Assembly (NCBI GenBank): GCA_019115085.1
Contig: DXEF01000033.1
Span: 1 to 64,000, forward strand
Direction of reading: 5' to 3'
DNA from: Candidatus Agathobaculum pullicola
Lineage (GTDB): Bacteria > Bacillota > Clostridia > Oscillospirales > Butyricicoccaceae
DNA length: 64,000 nucleotides
Within the stretch, counting starts at the first letter, position 1. The number at the start of each line of letters is the position of its first letter. Below, in pieces: positions 17,501-24,928 of the stretch. The position numbers and the translations under genes are program-made. The notes below the pieces were generated by a model that was given only the letters and a program-made list of their open reading frames with translations, did not search any database and had not been told where the DNA came from.

Positions 17501-20500
17501 GTTTACATGAACATATCTGCTATCATAGTCCGCTGTGAACAGGATGCGCAGATAGCGAGCCTCCGTCGCCTCAACCGAGCCTTCCGCATACAGCTTATTC
17601 GGATAGGTGGAGGATGCCTTATACAGTCCGGAATTGAGTGCCGTGCTGTCAGCATCGTTCGTATTTTCTACTCCGTCACCAATTGTGATGACATCCACCC
17701 AGCCGCTATCCTTGCTCATGGACACCTGCACTTTACCGTCACGGATATAGTTGAGCGCATCGTCCTGCACATACAGCTTCAGGTTGGTGATGGTACGGGT
17801 CTGACCCAAATCGTAGAGAATCCAGTCATTTGCGGAAGGATAGTCCGAAAAAATAATCTTGGAATCAATATTGTCATCAAACAGATTGCCTGTTGTTCCC
17901 TGCTTTCTGGAGTCATCATCGCTCCAGTTCGCTTGGATGATCAGATTGGTATCCAGATACACCGGACCGGTCACTTCCTGATAGGTGGCCGACAATGCAG
18001 TTAAGTTGATTGTGACCTCCTGACCACTGGTATTGACAAGTTCAATATAACGAATATTCTTCACGCCATCCAGCGGCAGGGACAAGGTCGTCAGCTGGGA
18101 TCGGCTTGCGCCGCCTTTTACCGTAATCTTGTCATCGCCGTCATGCTGCACCGTTATCGAATTGACCGAACGGATGCGTCCAAGGTCAATACCAACATAG
18201 GCATTTGCCGGCAGCGTAATGGAAGGTGCGTCCACAGTTGCGTGGGTGTCATCCATCTCTCCCATCGGAGTGGTGACCGTTGCATCATCACTCTTGTACA
18301 TGAAGTCCACAGTGATTGCAGTCGGATCGAAGGTCTTGACCGAGATTTCCGAGAAATACAGCCACTTCTGGATCTGCTTGGTATTGGTCAGGCGGATATA
18401 CTGCGCCTGTACGCCTCGCAGATTTTCTTCAATGATATCCTGTCCACTGCTAGCGCCGGTATAAGTTTTGAACTCTTTCCAGTCAAGATTATCGGTAGAA
18501 TATTCCAGTTTGTAATTGGTCCACTTGTCTTGGCTCCCACTTTTACCGATCACAAACCGCACTTCACCGACTTCAATGACCTTGCCCAAATCTACGCCAA
18601 TGTAATCGCCGACCAAGCTGATGTCATTATTAGGAGCATTTCTCGGGTCGTAATAGGCAAAGGTGCTGTCGCTTCCGTCAAACAGGTTGTTCTCGTTCGA
18701 ACCACCCTGCAAGATCCAGTCAGATGTCCGGATCAGCGACATCGTAAACGCATTGGGATTGTACTCTTCCACGACAAACTCGAAGATTTTTACCCATCCC
18801 GATGTCTGTGTTTTATTCCGCAGTCGGATGTATTGCGCCTCGATATTGAGTGTGCTTAAATCAATCACGGTATTGCCGCTAACTGCGCCACCGGGCACCT
18901 CGGTGTATTGAGTGCCGTTAGTCGAGTATTCCAACACACCGTCCGTAATCTTATCCGTCCCGCCGTCCTGTGTGATCTGCACGCGGCCCAACTTTTTGAC
19001 TTCTCCAAAATTGATGCCAATGAACGCTTCCGCCGGAACCTTATCGCGTCCCGGGTCACCGCTCGGTGCCTGCGGATTTTCTGCCAAGTGCACATAAGAA
19101 CCTGTATTTCCGTCCAGAATATTGTTCAGTGCACCGCCGGCAACACGCACATTGTCCGACTTAAACACCGTACCGGTCAGGCGTGCCGGACCCGGCACCA
19201 CATCCGCAACTTCATCATTGATCTGGATTTCACGTACGGCAAGCCAATTCTGTTTGGCGGCTGTTGTATAAACGCGGATGCCCATAACACCCTTCAGCCC
19301 CAAGTCTGTCATACGCAACGAATTACCGCCGGCATATGTGCCATTCGGAACATCTTGCCATGCCTTTCCATCCGTCGTGTATTCCAGCTTGCTCGCCGGC
19401 AAGCAGTCGTTATTATCCGCAGCGCTTGTGCCTGTCAGAATCGCCACGCGGTCGACATCGACCTTACGGCTGAACAATACGCCTACATAGTCGTTCGCTT
19501 TTGTCTGGCGGGCAAAATGTGCATACGATGCTGCGTCATTGTCAAGCATCTTGTTGACATCATTACTGCCGTTTGTACCTACATCGCTAAAGCTATGGAT
19601 AGGTGTTTCAACCAGCAGGGTCGGGTCAAGGATCAGTTCCACTTTTTTGCCGACCATCGACAGCAGCGCCTTGGTAAACGGCTGGATATGCTGTACGCCA
19701 ACCTCCGCATACTGTATGTCGTTTACATAGCTGAAACCGTGCTGGTTTGAAGCCTGATACAGCGAATTTGCCGCCGTATAGTTGCTGACAATCAAGCTGG
19801 AATCCCCGTTATTCTGGATTGCCTCCAACGCATCCAGCAGCTTCAGGTTTGCTTCTGTCACTTCTTCCCACGAATCCAGCCAGTAGATGATCTGGTTGCG
19901 GATGCGCTCGTTGCCCGAAGTCTTGTATGTACTTGCCGCTTCCTTTAAAGTAGTGAAAATTTCCTTGAGCGCGGTAATATCTTCCTGCGCTACCGCAGCA
20001 CCGCTGTTGAGGTTATTGCGCGCTCTGGTCAGCAGATCCTTGATATCCACTGACTCCTGCAACGCTACAACACGACCATCCATGGCTTGGTTAATCATGT
20101 GCTTGGACATCTCGCGCAGCGCGGTAGAAGCCGGCGTCTCCTCATAGCTTTCATGATCGACATATTTGAAAGAATCGATCCACGCCTGATCCGCTTCATC
20201 CTTCGTCCAAATATGCCAGGAATAGCAAGCATTGCCGAAAATGGCAACCTTGGAAGGCTCTGATTGCTGCATCGGATTGAGGATGATGCCCTGAATATTC
20301 TGCGGCTGCACACCAACCTGCAAGAAGTTCGTGTAACCACCCATAATCAGATGCCGCTTGGAGTTATCCGAGCAAGGCCAGTTGATCCACAGGTACGGAC
20401 CGCGGCCTACCCAGCTTGTAAAGTTCTGGGTGAAGTTTTGCGAAACCTCGCCCCAAACCTTGCCGCCGGTGACAACAAGCGGCACGGTTGCCGGCATATT

Positions 20501-21592
20501 CTGACCGAAATATTTCAGCTGGTTATTGCCGCTGCCATACATATACGCATTGGGGCAGAACGGAACCGTGGTTTTTAGTCCCGGGTACTTCGCCTGCATC
20601 TCAGGCGAAGAAACCCAATCCACAAGTTCCTTCATCAGTCGGGTTTGCAGCTCCCAGCCGGTCTCGTTATCGCCGCCCGGCACGCCTGCGTCATCCGCCA
20701 AAACCGCGATCTGCCGCACACCATATTTCATGGTCTGCTCAAACTTTTCTTTGAGTCTCTGAACAGACTCTGCATAGTTATTCGCGTTGATTGGATTGCT
20801 CATAAACGGATGGAGCGCAAAAACGAACTGGCACTTGGACTCGTTACCCGCTTTTGCCAGCGGTGCAATCAAATCCTGAAGTTCTTGATCGGTATACAGC
20901 GTCCGCCATTGCGCATTATGCTTGGGGTCGTCCTTCGGCGCATAGAAGTACGAATTGAGCTTATAATAGCCGCCCCACCGCATCAGTTCCGCGCGATCTT
21001 CGACGCTCCACGGGTTGCCGTAATAGCCTTCAATAAAGCCACGCGACGCAACATCCGCCCAGTCTTTGATATCCAGCTGGCGAACCTCACGCGTGCTGTC
21101 ATCAACCTGCTGGAAAATTTGCAGCAGTGTGGTCAGGCCATAGAACGCAGCATCTGTATGACGGCCTACCACATAAATTTTATCTTCTGCAATCTTCAGG
21201 CAGTAGCCGTCAATTTTGCTGAATACCTCGTCTTCTGCGGCTACGCCTATGCCGGATAACGCTTCGTCATTATCCGTCGAGACACCAACCAGCACGTTCG
21301 CTTCGGCAGCAGACGTTTCCGTCAGCGTGATGCCCACTTCCTTGAACGCCTCTACTGCGCGGGCTTCCGTATACTCATCGATACTGGCCCCATAAAAGAC
21401 ATTCATTGCAGCAGGCAGCGCCACCGTGCTTTTCTGATACGTAATGGTCTGCGGAATAGGATATAATTCATATTCCGCAGATGCAGGGGCTACATCTGCC
21501 GCCAATGCCATTGGCTCAAACGCCGCCATGCTGACAAACATCAGCACCGCCAGCAACAGGCTAACCCCTTGCTTTATTCTCCTTCTTTTCAT
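14576..21592 (-). CDS. Giant SLH-anchored GH84 beta-N-acetylglucosaminidase, 2338 aa
   Basis: A cell-wall-anchored hexosaminidase expected to trim N-acetylglucosamine from host mucin or other glycans. The signal peptide ends near residue 31. A GH84 N-terminal domain (about 40-165) is followed by the TIM-barrel (about 175-480) with RGFIEGYYGNPWS and the catalytic pair Asp300-Asp301 in VLADDAGVPGG, then a helical segment to about 640. Several F5/8 type C (CBM32-like) modules cover about 660-1450 (repeated NLFD, DYIGVDLGKV and YIRLxN blocks). FIVAR-like helices lie near 1465-1590, a beta-sandwich (about 1600-1690) and InlB-like repeats (about 1780-1920). A Ser/Thr-rich linker with PDGSTTTT-type repeats leads to three SLH modules at the C terminus. 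It is a single gene with its own terminator. Confidence 0.95.
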   Translation of the reverse strand: MKRRRIKQGVSLLLAVLMFVSMAAFEPMALAADVAPASAEYELYPIPQTITYQKSTVALPAAMNVFYGASIDEYTEARAVEAFKEVGITLTETSAAEANVLVGVSTDNDEALSGIGVAAEDEVFSKIDGYCLKIAEDKIYVVGRHTDAAFYGLTTLLQIFQQVDDSTREVRQLDIKDWADVASRGFIEGYYGNPWSVEDRAELMRWGGYYKLNSYFYAPKDDPKHNAQWRTLYTDQELQDLIAPLAKAGNESKCQFVFALHPFMSNPINANNYAESVQRLKEKFEQTMKYGVRQIAVLADDAGVPGGDNETGWELQTRLMKELVDWVSSPEMQAKYPGLKTTVPFCPNAYMYGSGNNQLKYFGQNMPATVPLVVTGGKVWGEVSQNFTQNFTSWVGRGPYLWINWPCSDNSKRHLIMGGYTNFLQVGVQPQNIQGIILNPMQQSEPSKVAIFGNACYSWHIWTKDEADQAWIDSFKYVDHESYEETPASTALREMSKHMINQAMDGRVVALQESVDIKDLLTRARNNLNSGAAVAQEDITALKEIFTTLKEAASTYKTSGNERIRNQIIYWLDSWEEVTEANLKLLDALEAIQNNGDSSLIVSNYTAANSLYQASNQHGFSYVNDIQYAEVGVQHIQPFTKALLSMVGKKVELILDPTLLVETPIHSFSDVGTNGSNDVNKMLDNDAASYAHFARQTKANDYVGVLFSRKVDVDRVAILTGTSAADNNDCLPASKLEYTTDGKAWQDVPNGTYAGGNSLRMTDLGLKGVMGIRVYTTAAKQNWLAVREIQINDEVADVVPGPARLTGTVFKSDNVRVAGGALNNILDGNTGSYVHLAENPQAPSGDPGRDKVPAEAFIGINFGEVKKLGRVQITQDGGTDKITDGVLEYSTNGTQYTEVPGGAVSGNTVIDLSTLNIEAQYIRLRNKTQTSGWVKIFEFVVEEYNPNAFTMSLIRTSDWILQGGSNENNLFDGSDSTFAYYDPRNAPNNDISLVGDYIGVDLGKVIEVGEVRFVIGKSGSQDKWTNYKLEYSTDNLDWKEFKTYTGASSGQDIIEENLRGVQAQYIRLTNTKQIQKWLYFSEISVKTFDPTAITVDFMYKSDDATVTTPMGEMDDTHATVDAPSITLPANAYVGIDLGRIRSVNSITVQHDGDDKITVKGGASRSQLTTLSLPLDGVKNIRYIELVNTSGQEVTINLTALSATYQEVTGPVYLDTNLIIQANWSDDDSRKQGTTGNLFDDNIDSKIIFSDYPSANDWILYDLGQTRTITNLKLYVQDDALNYIRDGKVQVSMSKDSGWVDVITIGDGVENTNDADSTALNSGLYKASSTYPNKLYAEGSVEATEARYLRILFTADYDSRYVHVNEIVINDGEYMPEQNVAFTAVPAEQKGYTPSQVIDGSLTTGFRPNMQGVQDGYLIYRLSEITDLEQINVVQDGTAVSSSKPVTVYAKGSNTNGEFVQVGQMTEAVNNLPVYNSSTIGEVYELKFAWSGITPTIYEIYAVPRGIVAVDTSALANLLSKMPSVEEVNALSDAYAQSLKMAYETAYTAAQNMVTIPPQYQAEVVEAQNILDRSYEALTGVLDTARTKLSNQINTYGDLDENKYSATSWSAYQIALSAAQAAQGKTALADIDEILQAYDQLVAAYGNLQQKSSEKKILSFEIANSLTEIDEQTYEITVTAPFGTEVGSLSPIITVSDNASVTPASGAEQDFTDPVIYTVTAEDGSTQEYTVTVNVIAEGVYFIRKDTAIVNGVITVEPQTAAENEIVQVTAEPKAGYELKENGITVYKTDDPETTVPVEKDGTFVMPSYDVTVTAEFDLIRYQITYQLDGGINATENPDSYTVEDTLTLQNPTRDGFVFAGWTYTGMDTPTVDLTIPAGTVSGDLSFTAHWADEAIPTFTITFNSNGGSEVPSQIIAEGELAVEPSAPSKEGYRFDGWYTDSSLMTAFNFNTPITNDLMLHAKWTYVDNGSSDSSSSSSSSDITTETVKNPDGSTTTTVIQPDGSKTETTRYPDGTTEVVETSRDGTVTTTTTDADGNKIEVTEKSDGSSRVTMDNRDGSNSITFVSESGETSSTVYLSGTAIRMAQENNSAVAAPIPEVFATSESANAPTVTMSMDSENSVSVEIPVANVTPGTVAILVKADGTEEIIKDSLTTENGVAAKLSDGDTVKIVDNSKNFIDVPDSYWGSDAVAFVSSRELFSGTSQNMFSPETAMNRAMIVTVLARYEGVDTSTGENWYDAGRQWALESGVSDGSNMEDRLTREQLATMLYRYAGQPAVSGNLSGYTDASSVSNYARQAMTWAVENGLITGITNTTLAPQGEATRAQVAAILQRYIQLAA

Positions 21593-22095
21593 TTTTCTAC
21601 CTCGATTCCGTGCATCATATAACTGTAAGCACAGCCATAAAATGTTTTTCGCAAAGATATTCTGTGTCTCTCACACCATCAAGAATTATCCACTAACGTT
21701 AATATGCTTCTCCATCTCCTCTGTGCTTAAATCGATGAAACGTATTTTGCCTGCATTATATTCCTCCCTCCAGCTGATGTAGTCTTCTCATCCCCTCAAA
21801 TACATCGCACCAGTAGCCGCAAGGCAAACCGGAACAAAACCTTTGTTTTTATTTTAACAATTGTGTACCTCTGTTGTCCATTTCCATAACATCCAACATT
21901 ATACATTTATTTTCATGCACAATAACGATTATCTTGGACTATTGTATCCTTATCTTGATACATGTGTCATGTCATCTAAACAATAGACTACAACAAACCG
22001 TTCCCGCCATCGTTTGTTCCCCGGTGTTCAGAGGGCCTCCCCGAGATGACGCGAATCGTACGCAACATTTGTGTTTTTATGCCCAAATAGCAAAA
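21593..22095. other. Intergenic region upstream of the GH84 gene
   Basis: About 500 bases, AT-rich between 21,790 and 21,980, with no credible gene on either strand. It must hold the GH84 promoter, but no clear -35/-10 pair stands out. Confidence 0.4.
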
Positions 22096-22123
22096 CCGCA
22101 CTTTACCTTGCGATAAAGTGCGG
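22096..22123 (-). terminator. Terminator of the first metallophosphoesterase gene
   Basis: CCGCACTTTA and TAAAGTGCGG pair around an 8-nt loop, followed on the minus strand by TTTTGCT. Confidence 0.8.
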
Positions 22124-22193
22124 TAATCCAGCGAGCGAGTGCGGATTTGCAGCCCATCTCTTGTTTGTCCCTTTTCAGACGAAGCACCGTGTG

Positions 22194-22652
22194 CTACTTC
22201 ACCTCGTGCGGAATCGTGAACTTGTCCACTGTGATCTTGCCGTCCGCTGCCTCCGCCAGCATCATGGTAATCTCCTGATGGAAGCGCCGCGGGCCGCAGG
22301 AGCCGGGATTGAGCCACAGCAGGCCGTCTTTTTCTTCCTGCACATACTTGTGCGAATGGCCGAACACCACCACATCCACGCCGGGAAGGTCTTTGGGCAC
22401 TTCCTTTTTGTTGTGCACCATGAAAAAGGTCACACCACCCAGTGTGATGGTCAGATCATGCGGGATTTCCTCTGCCCAGTCCTTGTCGTTATTGCCGCGG
22501 ACAACATACAGCGGCGCATACTGCCGCAGCTCATCCACAATGCTCTGCTTATTAATGTCGCCGCCGTGCAGGATGGCGTCGGCGGTTTTCAACCGCTCCG
22601 CTACCTCGGGCCGCAACAGACCGTGGGTATCGGAAAGAATGACGATTTTCAT
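22194..22652 (-). CDS. YfcE-type metallophosphoesterase, copy 1, 152 aa
   Basis: A small calcineurin-like phosphodiesterase (YfcE/MJ0936 family). Metal-binding motifs are in order: SDTHG (7-11), HGGDI (29-33), GNND (53-56), HNK (80-82) and FGHSHK (98-103). Such enzymes hydrolyse phosphodiesters in vitro; the natural substrate is unknown. A second copy of identical length lies at 44870-45328, about 85 percent identical by eye. Here it follows two gene stubs (flavodoxin and SGNH) that are intact beside copy 2, so this locus is a degraded version of that cluster. Confidence 0.92.
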   Translation of the reverse strand: MKIVILSDTHGLLRPEVAERLKTADAILHGGDINKQSIVDELRQYAPLYVVRGNNDKDWAEEIPHDLTITLGGVTFFMVHNKKEVPKDLPGVDVVVFGHSHKYVQEEKDGLLWLNPGSCGPRRFHQEITMMLAEAADGKITVDKFTIPHEVK

Positions 22653-22657
22653 TTTGT

Positions 22658-22759
22658 CTACCTTCTATCGTAGGTTTGTTTGATATTTGGATATATGGCC
22701 TGCAACACTTTCAGCCCGTTGCCGTGATGATAGACGTAGTAACAGGCTGCGGTTTTCAT
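22658..22759 (-). pseudogene. N-terminal stub of a flavodoxin gene
   Basis: ATG with GAGGGAG upstream opens a 33-codon frame, MKTAACYYVYHHGNGLKVLQAI, and soon stops. It matches the start of the intact flavodoxin at 45995-46441 (MKTAICYYSRHHGNTLKVLQAM) in protein and DNA. Everything after about residue 22 is deleted up to the metallophosphoesterase gene. The FMN loop SRHHGNT is also changed. Confidence 0.85.
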
Positions 22760-22771
22760 CGTTCTGCTCCC

Positions 22772-23182
22772 TCAGATGAGGATACCGTCACAGTGGTCGA
22801 CCTCATGCTGGATAATCTGGGCCGTCCAGCCGGTGAAGGTCTTGATGCGCTGCTGAAACTGCTCGTTCTGCCAGCGCACCTTGATGGTCTGCCATCTTTT
22901 GGCCGGGCGCACACCGGTAAGTGACAAGCAGCCCTCCTCTATTTCGTAAGGCCCGGATTTTTTGACAATCTCCGGGTTGAACATGACCATGTACTTACCC
23001 TCATTATCAAAGGCGATGATGCGTTTATTGACCCCAATCATGTTGGCCGCCATACCCACGCAGCCCGCCTTGTGGTGCTCGAGCGTCTCCAGCAGGTCGA
23101 CCGCGATCTGCTGGTCATCCGGTGTAGCAGGCTCAGCTTTCTGTGCCAGAAAAGTCTCGTCTTTACAAACTTCCCGAATCAT
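22772..23182 (-). CDS. def: Peptide deformylase-like protein, 136 aa
   Basis: A metallopeptidase of the deformylase family, which removes the formyl group from nascent proteins. The three motifs are present: GCVGMAANMIG (Asn replaces the usual Gln of GxGxAAxQ), EGCLSL with the metal-ligand Cys, and HEVDH with two His ligands and the catalytic Glu. At 136 residues it belongs to the short Gram-positive class that may be a second, specialised deformylase. It is inserted between the SGNH and flavodoxin stubs on the same strand. No equivalent gene is present in the intact paralogous cluster. Confidence 0.88.
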   Translation of the reverse strand: MIREVCKDETFLAQKAEPATPDDQQIAVDLLETLEHHKAGCVGMAANMIGVNKRIIAFDNEGKYMVMFNPEIVKKSGPYEIEEGCLSLTGVRPAKRWQTIKVRWQNEQFQQRIKTFTGWTAQIIQHEVDHCDGILI

Positions 23183-23222
23183 TGTTGGTTCTCCCCCTGT
23201 CTCTGTATCACAAACTCGACTA

Positions 23223-23336
23223 TCAGCCGCCCCCGCCCCGGGTATGATGAATGACCTCCGCGTCGGTCAATCCTCTCAGCTTCTGCGGCATATCATTTGC
23301 AAAAGTCAGGCTGTTGCACAGCATGCGAATACGCAC
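23223..23336 (-). pseudogene. N-terminal stub of an SGNH hydrolase gene
   Basis: GTG with AAGGAGG upstream opens 37 codons: VRIRMLCNSLTFANDMPQKL, continuing to HHTRGGGG and a stop. It is clearly homologous to the start of the intact gene at 46438-47028 (MRILMLGNSLTFANDMP, also GTG-started). The catalytic block GNSLTF has become CNSLTF and the rest of the gene is gone. Confidence 0.82.
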
Positions 23337-23459
23337 TGTGACGCCTCCTTGTTGATGCTGTTCCTTTGCATTATACACGGCTGCGCGCAACGGAGCAAGT
23401 GCCTGTCCAATATGTATTGTACCTCTGCAATTGCTTTGTTGCGATTTGCTAATAGAGCC

Positions 23460-23488
23460 TTGCTGACTATTGGGGTTTTAGCTATACT
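23460..23488 (+). promoter_or_regulatory. Probable promoter of the Nudix gene
   Basis: TTGCTG (23460-23465), a 17-bp spacer and TATACT (23483-23488). It lies 170 bases upstream of the Nudix start, leaving a long leader in which I see no known element. Confidence 0.5.
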
Positions 23489-23659
23489 AAATAAGGCATC
23501 CCATATACTGGCGCAATATCTATAGGATGAAGCGCCGGACGGGCTGGAACAGAGGATTCCAAGCGCGACGCGAGCAAACACATGAATGTTATATAGAAGC
23601 TGGATCAGCTGATTCCGGCGAAGTTTGTTAACAAAATAAACAAATTGGTGGTGGAATAA

Positions 23660-24043
23660 ATGACGGAAGTAGTAGCAGCCCTGATCTGGGAGCAGGACAA
23701 GTTTATGATTTGCCAGCGCCCGCCCCACAAAGCCAGAGGAATGCTGTGGGAGTTTGTGGGCGGTAAAGTAGAGTCAGGCGAAACAAAAGAGCAGGCACTC
23801 ATCCGGGAGTGTCAGGAAGAACTGGCTATTACTCCGGATGTAGGCCAAATATTCATGGATGTGACGCATGAATATCCGGATCTGACGGTACATCTGACGC
23901 TGTTTCATGCCACCATTCAAGAGGGGGTACCACAGAAACTGGAGCACAATGATATTCGCTGGATCACTGCTGGGGAAATCGATCAATATGCGTTTTGTCC
24001 GGCGGATGAGGAGATACTGAGGAAGCTAAAAGATGCCTACTAA
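23660..24043 (+). CDS. MutT-like Nudix hydrolase, 127 aa
   Basis: Hydrolyses a nucleoside diphosphate linked to another moiety. The size and the start (TEVVAALIWEQDKFMICQRP) resemble 8-oxo-dGTP pyrophosphatases that clean the nucleotide pool. The Nudix box is complete at residues of about 36-58: GGKVESGETKEQALIRECQEEL. The ribosome binding site is weak (GGTGGTGGA). The gene stands alone between decayed loci. Substrate specificity cannot be read from the sequence. Confidence 0.92.
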   Translation: MTEVVAALIWEQDKFMICQRPPHKARGMLWEFVGGKVESGETKEQALIRECQEELAITPDVGQIFMDVTHEYPDLTVHLTLFHATIQEGVPQKLEHNDIRWITAGEIDQYAFCPADEEILRKLKDAY

Positions 24044-24250
24044 ACCATATCATAATTCGTGCGTAACACATTCCAGAGATGCGCAAAGCTGCTGGGCGAA
24101 TTCGATTTCGGAATGACAACGCAAACAGCGGACGAAAGATGACCATTGGGATCGACAATGCGGTATTACACAATCTCAATATAGCCCCCTGACCTATGAC
24201 GACGTGCACTTTACATGGCAAGGGCACACAGCCTTTGCCACCAGACTTTT
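24044..24250. other. Intergenic, no gene seen
   Basis: About 200 bases with no start or ribosome binding site. Short open stretches on the plus strand may be old coding debris but match nothing I recognise. Confidence 0.4.
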
Positions 24251-24262
24251 GGAGGAACTCAA

Positions 24263-24643
24263 ATGAAACGAACGATACCCCTGCTTATTTCCCTTCTTCT
24301 GCTCACCGGGTGCGGCGGAAGGGACTCAGACGACTCCTATCAGCAGATCACGCAGGAGAAAGCCAGGGAAATGATAGATACCCAAGAAGTTATTGTTTTG
24401 GATGTTCGGGAGCAAGACGAATACGACGGTGGCCATATTCCCGGTGCTGTCTTGCTTCCGGTAGGTACCATTGATGAAGAAACCGCCGCCGCTGTGATTC
24501 CTGAAAAGGATTCCACGGTCCTGGTCTACTGCCGCAGCGGACGCCGCAGCAAAACCGCGTCCTCCACACTAGCCGAACTGGGCTACACCAATATCTACGA
24601 ATTCGGCGGCATCAACACATGGCCCTATAATACGGAGCCGTAA
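24263..24643 (+). CDS. Rhodanese-like lipoprotein, 126 aa
   Basis: A secreted, lipid-anchored sulfurtransferase-like domain. The signal is MKRTIPLLISLLLLTGCGG with lipobox LTGC. The single rhodanese domain (residues of about 27-122) carries VIVLDVREQDEYDGGHIPGA and the active-site loop CRSGRRS with the catalytic Cys. The ATG has GGAGG eight bases upstream; an upstream in-frame start lacks one. It has its own small transcription unit. The role of extracytoplasmic rhodaneses in Firmicutes is unclear; sulfur or redox handling is likely. Confidence 0.9.
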   Translation: MKRTIPLLISLLLLTGCGGRDSDDSYQQITQEKAREMIDTQEVIVLDVREQDEYDGGHIPGAVLLPVGTIDEETAAAVIPEKDSTVLVYCRSGRRSKTASSTLAELGYTNIYEFGGINTWPYNTEP

Positions 24644-24866
24644 GGTGAGCGACAATCTGTGGCCCGTACAGAATCTTACATCGACATAGCCATAGAAGTT
24701 GGTTAAGGCCTCCCATTTCTATTCTCTGGTCAGTTGGCCAGAGAATAGTCAACCAGAGTGTGCCGGATATGCAAGGATTCACCCCGACAAGACAAATTAC
24801 AGTGTCACCGCCAAGAGTACAAAGGTAACCCGACATACGGTGCCCAAGCACGATGAGATGATACAG
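24644..24866. other. Intergenic with an inverted repeat
   Basis: A 12-bp inverted repeat (CTATTCTCTGG / CCAGAGAATAG, 24719-24748) may terminate the rhodanese transcript, though no T run follows. No gene is seen in the rest. Confidence 0.4.
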
Positions 24867-24910
24867 ATAAAAACAAGCCATCTGCAAGCAACACTGCTTG
24901 CAGACGGCTA
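24867..24910 (-). terminator. Terminator of the ABC transporter operon
   Basis: Minus-strand AGCCGTCTGCAAGCA and TGCTTGCAGATGGCT pair with one mismatch around GTGT. TTGTTTTTATC follows. Confidence 0.85.
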
Positions 24911-24928
24911 TTATTTTCACTCTGTGTC

